Source: CAZCDS01 sp964497585
GTDB lineage: Bacteria; Desulfobacterota; Desulfomonilia; Desulfomonilales; Desulfomonilaceae
Length of the DNA: 64,000 nt
Direction of reading: 5' to 3'
Assembly: GCA_964497585.1 (NCBI GenBank)
Contig: CAZCDS010000020.1
Coordinates: 34,373 to 98,372, forward strand
Position 1 is the first letter of the stretch, and each line of letters begins with the position of its first letter. A program made the translations under genes and the position numbers. This document shows positions 15,683-25,144 of the stretch, piece after piece. Under the pieces are notes generated by a model, which saw only the letters and a program-made list of their open reading frames with translations, searched no databases and had not been told where the DNA came from.

Positions 15683-18367
15683 TCAGTCGAAGAATCCCAG
15701 AGTCTTCATCTGCCGTTTGAGTGAGTCGCGCGTGAGACCGAGCATGGTCGCCGCATCGGCTCGTTTGCCGCCGCAACGATCCAGGGCCTCCTGGATCATA
15801 GACCTGCGCAGATCTTTCAGCGCGTGGTTCAGCGACTCCTCCGGGGGAAAGGGCACGGACCAAACCTGGTCTCCTGCAGCGGAATCGAACGACTCCGGGA
15901 GGTCCAGGCGGAGGGTCGCACCTTCGGAAAGAATCAGAGAGCGTTCGAGAACGTTTCGAAGTTCCCTGACATTTCCTGGCCAGTGGTAGTTGCAGAGCTT
16001 GTCCATGGTAGCCCTGGTGAGTTGCGGGATTTGTGCCATCTGCAATTCCGCGGCGAGCTGACCTATGATCTCGCCTACAAGGACAGGGATGTCCTCCGGC
16101 CGATCCCTCAATGGGGGCACTATAAGGGAAAAGACGTTCAATCGGTGGAAGAGGTCCTCCCGGAAGCGTCGTTCGGAGACCTCCTTCGCCAGATTCCGGT
16201 TGGTTGCTGCGATGAGCCGTGCGTTCACGGTGATGCTCCGTTCGCCGCCGACCCGGTTAAAACTCCTGGTGTCGAGAAACGCCAGGAGCTTGGCCTGCAG
16301 ACGCAAGGAAAGCTCGCCGATTTCGTTGAGGAGCAGGGTGCCACCCTCAGCCAATTCCAGCAGTCCTTTCTTTCGTCTGCCTGCTCCTGTGAATGCACCG
16401 GCCTCATGGCCAAAGAGTTCCGATTCGGCCAGTTCTCGAGCTAGTGCGGCACAGTTTATGGAGAAAAAGGGCCCGCCCGCCCGCCGAGAATTGTCATGAA
16501 TATACTTGGCGAGGTAGTCCTTCCCCGCGCCGCTCTCACCGGTGAGCAGAATGATGCTGTCACCCTTGGCCGCTCGCCGAGCTGCAAGCAGGGTCCTGAG
16601 CATGGTCTCGGAGACATATTTCGTGTCAGAAGGCTGAGGGAGCGGCATTATCTGTTTTCGATCGGTTATGTTGTGAGCGATCCCGCAAATCCCCGCGACC
16701 TCGCCAACGGCGTTTCGCATGGGTACCCTGGTCGTGAGCAGTGTCATCGGTACACCGTGGAGGTTCACTGTGTGCTCCTCTTCGATGCGCTCCCCTCTGG
16801 CGACACGGAAATCGAGTTCGAGCAGGTACTCGCCTGCTTCTTCTCCGAAAATGTCAGCGTCCGTCTTTCCCAGGACGTTTTCTGCGGGCATGTCCAGGAG
16901 ACTAGCCATGGCGGGATTGACCAGCGTGTACCGTCCGTCGGTGCTCTTGATGAAAATGCAGTCATTGGCCGAGTCAACGAGCGTTCTGAAGCGCTCCTCG
17001 CTTTCCCTGAGCGCTTCGATGGCCCGTTTGCGCTCGGTGACGTCGACACAGTACTCGATGACCTGGGTCACCTCGCCGTTCTCGTCGAGAATCGGATATG
17101 AGTGCACCTCCACATTTTTCGGACGCCCTTCGCCGTCGTAGTGAACGTGCTCGACAGTCACCGGTTGTTTTGTGTTCTTGAGTGCTTGCAAAGGACAGGG
17201 TTCGTCAGCAGTATCGCAAGGACGGTCAAGGCCGTGTGCAATTGTGTGGCAGGCGATCCTGCCTTCGGACGCCGGCATTCCCGTGGCCGAGTTGGCCATG
17301 ACAACAGAATAATCGTTCACGTTTACGACGTAGAAGGGGTGCGTCAGCGACTCAAGGACGGTTTGCATGAATTGGTGTTGTGCCTCAAGTCTCCGCTCGG
17401 CCTCTCTGCGCTCTGCAACCTCTTTCCTCAGTTCCTCGTTTGCCGCGGCCAGTTCCGCGGTTCTTTCTCGGACGCGTCTTTCAAGATCATCATGCGCTCG
17501 CTGCAAGGCTTGCTCCGCGCGTTTGAGGTCGGTGACGTCCTTTAGGCTGACCAGGGCATGCTTGTATGCGGAGGTTTCTTCGGGCATTGACACGCTGAGC
17601 ATGTAATTCATGAGATCGCCCTCGAGATTGCGCCCGACCGTCTCGGCCTCGAAGTGTGTCTCACCTTCAGCAAGGGTGACGAGAACTTCTCGAAAGGTCT
17701 CAAGCTCTTGTGTTCCGAGAACGTGCTCGAGGCCGCCAAGGAGTTTCTCTTTGCTTTGCGCTCTGTACAATTTGACCGTTGCCTCATTGACGTCCAGGAC
17801 CCTTATCATTTTGACGGCTTGATCAAGGAACTCCGGGTGTTCTTCCACATAGGCCCGAAAGTCGGCTATTCCTTTGGACTCGAGCTCTGAGATGGCCGCC
17901 TTCAATTCCGCGAAGTCTTCCTCCCAAATGGAGACCGGAACCGTTTCGAAGATTGTCCGGAACCGGTGTTCGCTCTCCCTCAGGCGTCTTTCCATGTCGG
18001 ACTTGTACAATGCCATCTCAAGGGTGGCCTGAAGTTCCCGCATTTCGAAGGGCTTGATCAGATAGCCAAAGGGGCTAGTGACCTTGGCGCGCTGGAGCAG
18101 ATCGTCGTCCGAATGGGAGGTCAAGTAAATGACCGGGATGTTGAGCTTGTCGCGAATGCTTTTCGCGGCTTCAATACCGTCGATGTTGCCTTCGAGCATG
18201 ATGTCCATGAGTACGAGATCAGGTCGCCTCTCCTCGGCCGCGATAATCGCCTCCTCGCCGCTGGCGACCGTGCCAGCCACTTCGTATCCGAATTGATGGA
18301 GACGCTTTTTCAGGTCCCTGGCGACAATGAATTCGTCCTCGACGATCAGGATTTTCGGAATGGTCAT
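15683..18367 (-). CDS. Sigma-54-dependent response regulator with REC, PAS, AAA+ and Fis-type HTH domains
   Basis: The 894-residue protein would activate sigma-54 promoters. Order: receiver domain with phosphoacceptor Asp55 (DLVLMDIML), PAS-like region with coiled coil (DLERRVRERTAELAAANEE), a Cys-bearing PAS (CHTIAHGLDRPC then CPLQ), another PAS, an AAA+ domain with Walker A GESGAGKD, the sigma-54 loop GAFTGA and Walker B-like LLLNEIGEL, and a C-terminal Fis helix-turn-helix (RADAATMLGLTRDSLKRQ). The Walker B Asp is Asn here. The ATG overlaps the stop of the upstream kinase by four bases, but that kinase is broken, so its phosphate source is unclear. A close relative is at 47502-50168. Confidence 0.95.
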   Translation of the reverse strand: MTIPKILIVEDEFIVARDLKKRLHQFGYEVAGTVASGEEAIIAAEERRPDLVLMDIMLEGNIDGIEAAKSIRDKLNIPVIYLTSHSDDDLLQRAKVTSPFGYLIKPFEMRELQATLEMALYKSDMERRLRESEHRFRTIFETVPVSIWEEDFAELKAAISELESKGIADFRAYVEEHPEFLDQAVKMIRVLDVNEATVKLYRAQSKEKLLGGLEHVLGTQELETFREVLVTLAEGETHFEAETVGRNLEGDLMNYMLSVSMPEETSAYKHALVSLKDVTDLKRAEQALQRAHDDLERRVRERTAELAAANEELRKEVAERREAERRLEAQHQFMQTVLESLTHPFYVVNVNDYSVVMANSATGMPASEGRIACHTIAHGLDRPCDTADEPCPLQALKNTKQPVTVEHVHYDGEGRPKNVEVHSYPILDENGEVTQVIEYCVDVTERKRAIEALRESEERFRTLVDSANDCIFIKSTDGRYTLVNPAMASLLDMPAENVLGKTDADIFGEEAGEYLLELDFRVARGERIEEEHTVNLHGVPMTLLTTRVPMRNAVGEVAGICGIAHNITDRKQIMPLPQPSDTKYVSETMLRTLLAARRAAKGDSIILLTGESGAGKDYLAKYIHDNSRRAGGPFFSINCAALARELAESELFGHEAGAFTGAGRRKKGLLELAEGGTLLLNEIGELSLRLQAKLLAFLDTRSFNRVGGERSITVNARLIAATNRNLAKEVSERRFREDLFHRLNVFSLIVPPLRDRPEDIPVLVGEIIGQLAAELQMAQIPQLTRATMDKLCNYHWPGNVRELRNVLERSLILSEGATLRLDLPESFDSAAGDQVWSVPFPPEESLNHALKDLRRSMIQEALDRCGGKRADAATMLGLTRDSLKRQMKTLGFFD

Positions 18368-19248
18368 TTCATCTGGGCCTTTCGTGGACACTTGACTTCT
18401 GTGAATCTGATCCGGAATTCCGTTCCGTCACTCCCGTCGACCGCCACGCGTCCCTCGAGTTTTTCGACGAGTTCCGCCCCGAGGGACTGCGGGCTACGGA
18501 AATCAATTTCTTTTGCCAGTCCGACGCCGTCGTCCTTCCCGATGAGTTCCAATCAGTCGTCTTCGAGGGATCGGAGTGAGACGGCAACTTGACCTTGCCC
18601 TCCGCCGTTGAAAGCGTACTTGAGGGAATTGGAGACGAGTTCGCTCACGATAAAACCCAATGGAATTGCAGTCTCTATGCCGACAGAGATGGCCTCTACC
18701 TCGGTTCGGACCGCTACTCGGCCCGAAAGCGATCGGTACGGGCTTGACAGGTAATCCACGAGACGGTCCAAATAGTCCCCCAGATCTTATCTCAGGCAGG
18801 TTCTTCGACTGGTAGAGTTTCTCGGAGACCAGAGCCATCGACCGTATCCGGTTGCCGGCTTCCTTGAACATGGCGAGCTGGGCCGCGTTTCTTCCCGCAG
18901 GGTGAGCCGGTCGGCAAAGAAGCGTTGGTCCGATTCATCCGTAAACTCGGCCGGAGAACGACCAATGATCTCGGGCCCGGAGTGTCCCATCACTTCCGCG
19001 AATCTCCGCTTGACGTACGAGTGATTCTCCTCCTCATCCAGTACCCCGAGCCCCTCGTGCATGGTTTCGACAAGAGATCGGAAGTTCTGTTCGCTTTTCT
19101 GGAGAGCCTCCTCCATACGCTTGCGGCCCGTGACGTCGCGCATGACGATGAGCGTTCCTGGCGTGGCGGTGAGAAAGTATGCAACCGCGACAAGCGCTAT
19201 TCGTGCCAGTATGGTCGTCGATGATTTCATGGATCGAGGCCTGGTCAT
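18364..19248 (-). pseudogene. Broken PAS-histidine kinase (HisKA_2/HWE type)
   Basis: A PAS segment (GTLIVMRDVTGRKRMEEALQ, then VMGHSGPEIIGRSPAEF) is in one frame, followed near 18880 by a shift into a second frame carrying FKEAGNRIRSMALVSEKLYQ (the dimerisation/phosphoacceptor region of HisKA_2 kinases), and near 18790 by a shift back to the first frame for the ATPase part (GFIVSELVSNSLKYAFNGGG). A TGA at 18553-18555 then interrupts that domain before LELIGKDDGVGL and FRSPQSLGAELVEKLEG. With two shifts and one stop the gene should be dead, unless the sequence has errors. Its last codons overlap the intact response regulator start (ATGA), so it once formed the kinase of this two-component pair. 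Confidence 0.85.
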
Positions 19249-19653
19249 AGATGGACTATCATGTCATACGGACGCAATTGCCTGAAAATCCGCGGGTAAC
19301 GACACGGTTGTCTTGGGTCTCGTCCGACTCACCGACAAATTACGGAGAAACCCGATCCGGGCGCTCTCCAAAACTAAGGGAGCCTAATAGAATCCCACTC
19401 TTTATTCGGCCGGGCTCCGAATCAACAATGCCGCACCCCTCAAGGAACATGACACGTGCAGAAGGCATACCGCACCTGAGGCCACAAAAATCCGGTCGAT
19501 GGAGCAGTCCCCTACTATCACAACTTTTCAGTCTCTCGCCCCCTCAATTTACGGAAAACGAGAGCTTTGGTCAAGACTGGTATCCCACTATTCGGTCGCA
19601 GTGCGGGTATTGCTTTCACAATGTTTCGGGAACTGGTAAGTTCGCTTGCGTGA
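19249..19653. other. Intergenic region between divergent kinase remnant and rsmB
   Basis: About 400 bases between divergently oriented genes; it must hold the rsmB promoter and formerly that of the kinase. The upstream part of the broken kinase may extend here, since its PAS begins abruptly, but I could not follow it. No other feature was recognised. Confidence 0.4.
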
Positions 19654-21030
19654 GTGAATATGTCTGCAGTCGAAACACCAGTGACAGAGTCCCGGAATGT
19701 GGCGCTCGACGTCTTGGGTGACGTACGCAAGGGGCGGTTCGCCGAACACGCGCTGTGGGATCAATTAGAGGCTCGGCCGAGCCTTTTGCCGGAAGACCGC
19801 TCGCTCGCCACGGAACTGGTCTATGGCGTGTTGCGATGGCGCGATCGGCTTGACGCGATTATCGAGCGTTGTGTCGAACGTCCCTCAGTGAGAATTGGAC
19901 CGCGGATCAGAGATATCCTCAGGATCGCTCTTTATCAGACGTTTCTTCTCGACCGCATTCCGGATCACGCGGCAGTGAACCAGGCGGTCAACCAGGCAGC
20001 GGCACGCGCGGGAAAGAAGCCTTCCGGATTCGTCAACGCAATCCTGAGGAGGGCCTTGCGAGATCGTGAGAGTGTCGATGTCGAACCATCAGAGGACCCT
20101 GAATCTCTCGCCGAATACTATTCCCACCCACCCTGGCTGGTACGGCGTTGGCTCGCCGACCAGGGCCTTGAAACCACGCTCCGGGTTCTTCGGACCAACA
20201 ACTGCAGGCCGCCGGTAGTAGTACGAGTCAACTCGCTGAGAACATCCGCGGGGGATCTTCTCGATTTTTGGAGTCGTGCCGGCATCCGCGCTCAGACGGT
20301 TTCCTACCTGCCGGAAGCCCTGATCCTTATTTCAGCCGGCGGCCCGGTCCCCTCTCTTCCCGGATTCCGAGAAGGCCTGTTCGTGATGCAGGATCCGGCC
20401 GCGCAGATGATCGCGCCGCTGCTCGAAGTACGACCAAAGGAAACGGTCCTGGACGCGTGCGCGGCTCCCGGAGGGAAGACATCACACCTGGCTGCCCTAG
20501 CCGGTGATGACGCGGAAATCATAGCGGTTGACGCGGACACGCATCGTCTGGCAGACACAGGGAAAAATTTGCGCCGCCTTCGTGTTCGGTGCGTACGCCT
20601 CGTTCACGGGGACGCCGCCGACCGAATCTTCATGAGAAGCCTCGGTTCCTTCGACCGCGTGCTCCTTGATCCACCCTGTTCCAATCTGGGAGTGCTGAGC
20701 CGCAGTCCCGAGGTAAGGTATCGAACGAACTCTGGTGATCTCAAAACCTTCGCATACCGCCAGCGGCAGATCATCGATGCTGCGGCAGCGGTGGTGAAAC
20801 CAGGAGGAACACTTGTCTACTCGGTCTGCACGGTCACTGCCGAAGAGAGCTCGGAGCTGATTGGCCGCTTCCTTGCCGAGCGGCCGGATTTCACCCTCCG
20901 GCCGATCACCCCCGATGAATTGCCTATCCCTGGACTGATTGACAAGCAAGGATACTTCAGATCGTTCCCACCACCCGGCGACATGCATCTTGACGGGTTT
21001 TTCGCGGCTCGCCTCCACAGGACCGGATAG
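19654..21030 (+). CDS. rsmB: 16S rRNA (cytosine-967-C5)-methyltransferase RsmB
   Basis: The 458-residue enzyme methylates C967 of 16S rRNA using S-adenosylmethionine. The N-terminal NusB-like RNA-binding domain is seen in LATELVYGVLRWRDRLD and DHAAVNQAVNQA; the methyltransferase domain has VLDACAAPGGKTSHLA (SAM site), LLDPPCSNLGVLSRSPEV with the motif IV cysteine, and LVYSVCTV with the motif VI cysteine. The length is typical. The frame starts at a GTG two codons before an ATG; either may be used. The gene stands alone on the plus strand. Confidence 0.96.
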   Translation: MNMSAVETPVTESRNVALDVLGDVRKGRFAEHALWDQLEARPSLLPEDRSLATELVYGVLRWRDRLDAIIERCVERPSVRIGPRIRDILRIALYQTFLLDRIPDHAAVNQAVNQAAARAGKKPSGFVNAILRRALRDRESVDVEPSEDPESLAEYYSHPPWLVRRWLADQGLETTLRVLRTNNCRPPVVVRVNSLRTSAGDLLDFWSRAGIRAQTVSYLPEALILISAGGPVPSLPGFREGLFVMQDPAAQMIAPLLEVRPKETVLDACAAPGGKTSHLAALAGDDAEIIAVDADTHRLADTGKNLRRLRVRCVRLVHGDAADRIFMRSLGSFDRVLLDPPCSNLGVLSRSPEVRYRTNSGDLKTFAYRQRQIIDAAAAVVKPGGTLVYSVCTVTAEESSELIGRFLAERPDFTLRPITPDELPIPGLIDKQGYFRSFPPPGDMHLDGFFAARLHRTG

Positions 21031-21114
21031 TTGGCAATTCTGTGCTCCCGCGTGCAGGCCAAGAAATTCGCGGGCAAGATATCATCGCAACAAACGAGGC
21101 TGTCACGGTCGGTG

Positions 21115-21349
21115 TCATATCTTAAGCTTGTTGCCGTTCCACCGGGGCTTCCCTCTCACTGGGATGGGGCGCACGAGCGTGTCAAGGACCGGACAATGGG
21201 ATTCCACTTCTCGCACGGGTTCCTCGATTTTCTTCAGGTCCTCCGGAGACGAGTCTCGTCTGAGATCTGAAGACGGCTTCCGCTCGACTGGGATCCCCAT
21301 TGATCTTGGCTTCAAGTTTCTCGACACACTCTTTGATCTGTTCCTGCAA
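21115..21349 (-). pseudogene. Small frameshifted gene of unknown function
   Basis: A TTG at 21349 follows AAGGAG by seven bases and opens a helical, charged frame (QEQIKECVEKLEAKINGDPS). This frame ends at 21182 after losing protein-like character, while the neighbouring frame carries a sensible continuation (PEDLKKIEEPVREVESHCPV to the stop at 21115). The simplest reading is one gene of about 78 residues with a single frameshift near 21265. I do not recognise the protein. An alternative is a genuine 55-residue protein in the first frame. Confidence 0.35.
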
Positions 21350-21616
21350 GGATCATCTCCTTACCGCTTTGATTCGGTTGGTGCTGACTCCCACAGGTCA
21401 GGGGAGTCCAGGCTTCGACTCGCGGACCTCCACAATCCGGACGAAATCCCGAAACGTGCCGGATGGCCATTTGCCCGGCAATTGGGAGATGGCAGGCAAC
21501 GGGTGCAAAGTCATCTCGGTTCTTTGGAAAGCTAGATCACTCTTTATGGGCAAGGCATCGTTCGACAGCCTGCCGAGCCTGACGAACAGCAGATCTGGAT
21601 GATCGTATCGTGCCCC
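21350..21616. other. Intergenic stretch, nothing recognised
   Basis: This piece, between two doubtful minus-strand frames and downstream of rsmB, shows no motif or structure that I could support. Confidence 0.4.
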
Positions 21617-21916
21617 TCACCTCGGCCGTCTCGTTTCCGGGACGTAGGATGGGGTCTTTTTCAGGTCTGCGAGGTAATGGTCCGCAGCTTCGAAACTCCT
21701 TTTTTCCTCCTCGCACGGTCTGTTGTGATAATCGTGAAATTCCTGCAGCGGGCTCCGTTCCGTCTGAGCTACATTCTTCTTCCCCTTGAGTTCAGCGAGT
21801 TTCTTATCGCGGATCTCCCGTGCCTCGTTTGTCTGTTGCCGCGCACGCTGGCGTGTGGTATCGTCCGGTCTGCCAAGAACCGGTTCTGGAACTCGTATCT
21901 CTTCACACACAGTTTG
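21617..21916 (-). CDS. Possible small charged protein or gene remnant
   Basis: The last 90-odd codons of a longer open frame read like protein: charged, helix-forming sequence such as ARQQTNEAREIRDKKLAELK followed by RSPLQEFHDYHNRPCEEEKR and a stop. Upstream of about 21916 the frame loses this character, so the start given (a GTG near VCEEIRVPEP) is a guess. No family is recognised. It lies divergent from the SpoIIE-domain gene and may be the tail of a decayed gene. Confidence 0.3.
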   Translation of the reverse strand, partial: QTVCEEIRVPEPVLGRPDDTTRQRARQQTNEAREIRDKKLAELKGKKNVAQTERSPLQEFHDYHNRPCEEEKRSFEAADHYLADLKKTPSYVPETRRPR

Positions 21917-22139
21917 TGGATCGAGACCGGGCCGCATCCAGCCTGCTTCAGGTCGAAATCTTCGATGGAAAAATCGGGCAGCCACGTTAGTAAGACCGCC
22001 GTGCGTCGAGTCTCGCCCGTGCCGAGGGGGCTCGTGAAGTTTGGTTGGCCGGTCGAAGCGCGGTTGACATCGACACTCCGGGCCGGTGCGTCGGGAAGAA
22101 ACACGCTCTCCAGGCGGCTGTGACTTCAAGGAGACTGCT

Positions 22140-23855
22140 ATGAGGATTCGCACGCGACTGTCCTTATCGTACCTGATCGTCATCGTCCTCACAGGAGCTG
22201 CGATGATGGTTTTGGCAGATGCGATGGTTAAGGGCCTTGCTGAAAAGAACCTCAAGTCAGCCGACAGCGCGGTGAAGGATGTCACTGAGAAAACCTATCG
22301 ATTATCAAAGCGAATCCTGACAGCTTACGGGGAACAAACTGTGGAGCTAAAAGCCGAAGAGGTGGCTGCCAGCCTGGCGCTCGCGCTCCAAGGCAAGGAC
22401 CTGGGAAACTACCCCGCGCTGAGGAAGGATCGGGAACTCCGCAAAATGGCTACACAGGACGTTTATTCCTCCGAGGGCGTGGCCGGGTACGTGGATGTTC
22501 TGGACAACAAGGGCGTATCGGTGTGGCATCCCAATAAGAGTGTGGAAGGCAGAAACTTCAGCGAATGGGCGGACAAGTATCCCGAAATGTGGAGACTGGT
22601 ACAACGCTCGTTCCATGAGAAAATAGTAAAGGGCTATTACACCTTTATCGATAGGAACAATCGCACGCGTCGGAAGTACATGGTCCTTGTTCAGATTTTC
22701 GGCACCCCGTTTATCGTGGTCACGGCGGTGAACATCGATCGGTACTTCCTCCCGGTTCATGCGGAGATCCGTCGGGCCCAGAATAAAGCCCTGGAGACTG
22801 CCGAACGCGCAATCAAGCAGTCTGCCGGGACCACCCGCAAAGAAGTGACTGTGATGGGAGTGCTGGGGGGAATAGTCCTCCTCGTCGTCATCGGCGGCGT
22901 GGGCCTCTGGATTGCGCGGTCACTCGCTGACCCGGTCATGCGGTTGACGACAGGCGTGGAACAGATCGGGAAGGGCAACTTCCGCGCCAAGGTGGAAGAA
23001 CGCGGTTCGGACGAGGTCAAGGAGCTGGCTCGTACCTTCAACCAGCTCGGGGATAGGTTGAGCCAATACATGGATAATCTCTGGGAGGCCACAGCGTCAA
23101 AGCAGAGAATCGAGAGCGAGCTTTCCATTGCAGCCGAGATTCAGCGGAGTCTCATCCCGCGCACTTTTCCTCCTTTCCCGGAACGCGACGAATTTGAGAT
23201 CTATGCGCTTATGCACCCAGCCAGAGCTGTGGGCGGAGACTTCTATGACTTCTTTTTCGTGGACTCCGACAAGCTCTTCTTCACCATTTGCGACGTCTCA
23301 GGCAAAGGAGTCCCCGCTGCCCTTTATATGGCCGTCACGAGATCTCTCGTCGGAGCGGCCGCTCGGGACGGAATGGAGCCGGACAAGCTTCTGAACCGGG
23401 TCAATCGAGAACTGTGCAGTGGGAATGATACATACATGTTCTCTACAGCCTTCTGCGGTACCTTGAGCCTGAGCACCGGTAGACTTGCCTACGCCAACGC
23501 CGGCCACGAGTCGCCCCTGCTGATCCGTGATCGCAAAGATGTGGACTTCCTTGGCCCGCCGGGAGGACCTGTCCTTGGGCTCTTCGAGGACGAAACGTTT
23601 GCTCTTGAGAATCTCTCTTTGGAACCGGGCGATACGCTGTTCGTCTATACCGACGGTGTCACGGAGGCCACGGACAGGGCGAACGGGTTCTTTACCAGGG
23701 AGAGGCTTTTTCAATCATTGACGGAACGCTCGGACAGGTCTGCCACCGATCTTGTTGAAGGGGTGCTCGAGGAAATCCGGAACTTCGCCGCGGGAGTTCC
23801 TCAGGCGGACGACATAACCATGCTGGCTCTTCAACTTCGGAGCAAGAATTCGTAA
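22140..23855 (+). CDS. Membrane SpoIIE-type protein phosphatase with Cache-like sensor and HAMP
   Basis: The 571-residue protein likely dephosphorylates a STAS-domain antagonist in response to an outside signal. It has a first membrane segment at residues 6-30, a periplasmic Cache-like sensor of about 200 residues (GVAGYVDVLDNKGVSVWHPN), a second membrane segment at 238-262, a HAMP linker, a coiled helix (SIAAEIQRSLIPRTFPPFPE) and a PP2C/SpoIIE domain with metal-site motifs AVGGDFYDFF and ICDVSGKGVPAAL, plus YTDGVTEA and ADDITML. AAGGAG stands six bases before the start. It leads a three-gene partner-switching set with the next two genes. Confidence 0.95.
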   Translation: MRIRTRLSLSYLIVIVLTGAAMMVLADAMVKGLAEKNLKSADSAVKDVTEKTYRLSKRILTAYGEQTVELKAEEVAASLALALQGKDLGNYPALRKDRELRKMATQDVYSSEGVAGYVDVLDNKGVSVWHPNKSVEGRNFSEWADKYPEMWRLVQRSFHEKIVKGYYTFIDRNNRTRRKYMVLVQIFGTPFIVVTAVNIDRYFLPVHAEIRRAQNKALETAERAIKQSAGTTRKEVTVMGVLGGIVLLVVIGGVGLWIARSLADPVMRLTTGVEQIGKGNFRAKVEERGSDEVKELARTFNQLGDRLSQYMDNLWEATASKQRIESELSIAAEIQRSLIPRTFPPFPERDEFEIYALMHPARAVGGDFYDFFFVDSDKLFFTICDVSGKGVPAALYMAVTRSLVGAAARDGMEPDKLLNRVNRELCSGNDTYMFSTAFCGTLSLSTGRLAYANAGHESPLLIRDRKDVDFLGPPGGPVLGLFEDETFALENLSLEPGDTLFVYTDGVTEATDRANGFFTRERLFQSLTERSDRSATDLVEGVLEEIRNFAAGVPQADDITMLALQLRSKNS

Positions 23856-23953
23856 GGTCAGTATGTTGACGCTCAAGGCCGAATTTACTGGTATCGGAAC
23901 CACGGGCAGGGGTATGTTGGACCCGACCGTGAACTTTTGTGAAGGGAGACGCC

Positions 23954-24298
23954 ATGGACCTGCGCGTGATCAAGGCCGACGGACAGGTGACCCACGTGGC
24001 ATTGTCGGGCAAACTCGACGTCGAAGGCGAGCAACTAATCGGCGATCGGTTCAGAGGGCTCATTGAATCCTCCGGAACGGATTTCCTGGTGGACATGAGC
24101 GAAGTGTCGTATCTGGCTTCTCTCGGGATCAAGTTGCTCTTTGCCGGGGCCAAAGAGTTGGCCGCGGGGGGGAAGAAGATGGTGGTACTCGATCCCCAGC
24201 CCATGGTCGAGGAAACCCTCCAGACCTCCGGCACCGTCAAGTTTATACCGATAGCTCACGGCGAAGAGAAAGCCATGGGGATGCTCAGCCGCGAGTAG
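23954..24298 (+). CDS. STAS-domain anti-sigma factor antagonist
   Basis: The 114-residue protein is a single STAS domain of the SpoIIAA/RsbV kind. VDMSEVSYLASLGIKLLFAG contains the conserved helix-cap region in which the Ser before LGI is the usual phosphorylation site. AAGGGAGACGCC precedes the ATG; a GTG five codons earlier overlaps that ribosome site and was rejected. It follows the SpoIIE-type phosphatase by about 100 bases and precedes the RsbW-like kinase, so the three should form a cycle of phosphorylation and partner exchange. No cognate sigma factor is in the window. Confidence 0.93.
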   Translation: MDLRVIKADGQVTHVALSGKLDVEGEQLIGDRFRGLIESSGTDFLVDMSEVSYLASLGIKLLFAGAKELAAGGKKMVVLDPQPMVEETLQTSGTVKFIPIAHGEEKAMGMLSRE

Positions 24299-24486
24299 GG
24301 GCGCTCCACCAGCAGGGCTGATAGCTTTCCACTAGCCGCACGACTATGGTACGTTACAAGATTGCAGGCCGATTGCTCCGCGCGAATGTTTTACAGAACC
24401 GGCCTGACACTGCGGTCCCTGCGGGCATGGAGCCGAGGCTGATCAACAAAGGCCCGTACGGATCGGGAATACTAGTGCCTGGCGCC

Positions 24487-24909
24487 ATGAACGACAAATT
24501 GACCATCTCCATGAGCAATGACATGGCCGCACTCACAAGGTTGATGGGACGAGCAAACACGTTTTTCGAGGATCGCGGCCTGCCGAAAAGAGTAGTCCAT
24601 ACAGCAAACCTTGCGCTGGAAGAGATCCTGACCAACGTGGTCAAGTACGCGTACCCGGATGCAGCCGAACACCAGATAAGCGTCAGCATCGAACTCAGCA
24701 GTCAGGAACTGGTGATCCTTTTTTCCGACGACGGCCTGGAGTTCAACCCCGTCACCTGTCCGGAGCCCCAGTTAAAGGAATCTATCCTGGACTCCCAGAC
24801 TGGAGGACTGGGCATCCATTTGGTCCGACAGACTGTCGATTCACTGGACTACCGCCGCGAAGGGGAGCGAAACCTTGTGACGATCAAGATCTGTTGCCGA
24901 GTGGAATGA
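24487..24909 (+). CDS. RsbW-like anti-sigma factor / serine kinase
   Basis: The 140-residue protein is a GHKL ATPase of the SpoIIAB/RsbW group. ANLALEEILTNVVKYAYPD is the N-box with its Glu and Asn, LFSDDGLEFNP is the G1 box with the ATP-contact Asp, and TGGLGIHLVRQTVDSLDYRR is the G2 region. The start at MNDKLTIS gives the family's normal length; the open frame extends 47 codons upstream but with no strong ribosome site. It would phosphorylate the adjacent STAS protein and hold back a sigma factor or another target. Confidence 0.9.
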   Translation: MNDKLTISMSNDMAALTRLMGRANTFFEDRGLPKRVVHTANLALEEILTNVVKYAYPDAAEHQISVSIELSSQELVILFSDDGLEFNPVTCPEPQLKESILDSQTGGLGIHLVRQTVDSLDYRREGERNLVTIKICCRVE

Positions 24910-25144
24910 CCTGCGTTGCATTTTGGGGCGGGAGAGAGAGTGAAGCCACACCCGTGTGTCTTCACGTGGGTGGTACCGATTCACGCTCAGACACTTGAGA
25001 TTCACCCTTGGATAGCTAGAGGAGAAGTATCGGCGAGAAAGGCTCGTACCAGGCCTTTGGGGAAGCGGACCAGGTCCTCGGGAGGCGGCGAGCTTCCCTT
25101 GCCCCGTCGAAGGCTCTCCCTTTGATAGCGCTCCAGCGCGTGAT

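Noticed and set aside
18553..18555. TGA in the kinase ATPase domain as selenocysteine
   Set aside because: The gene also has two frameshifts, so a nonsense mutation in a dead gene is the simpler reading.
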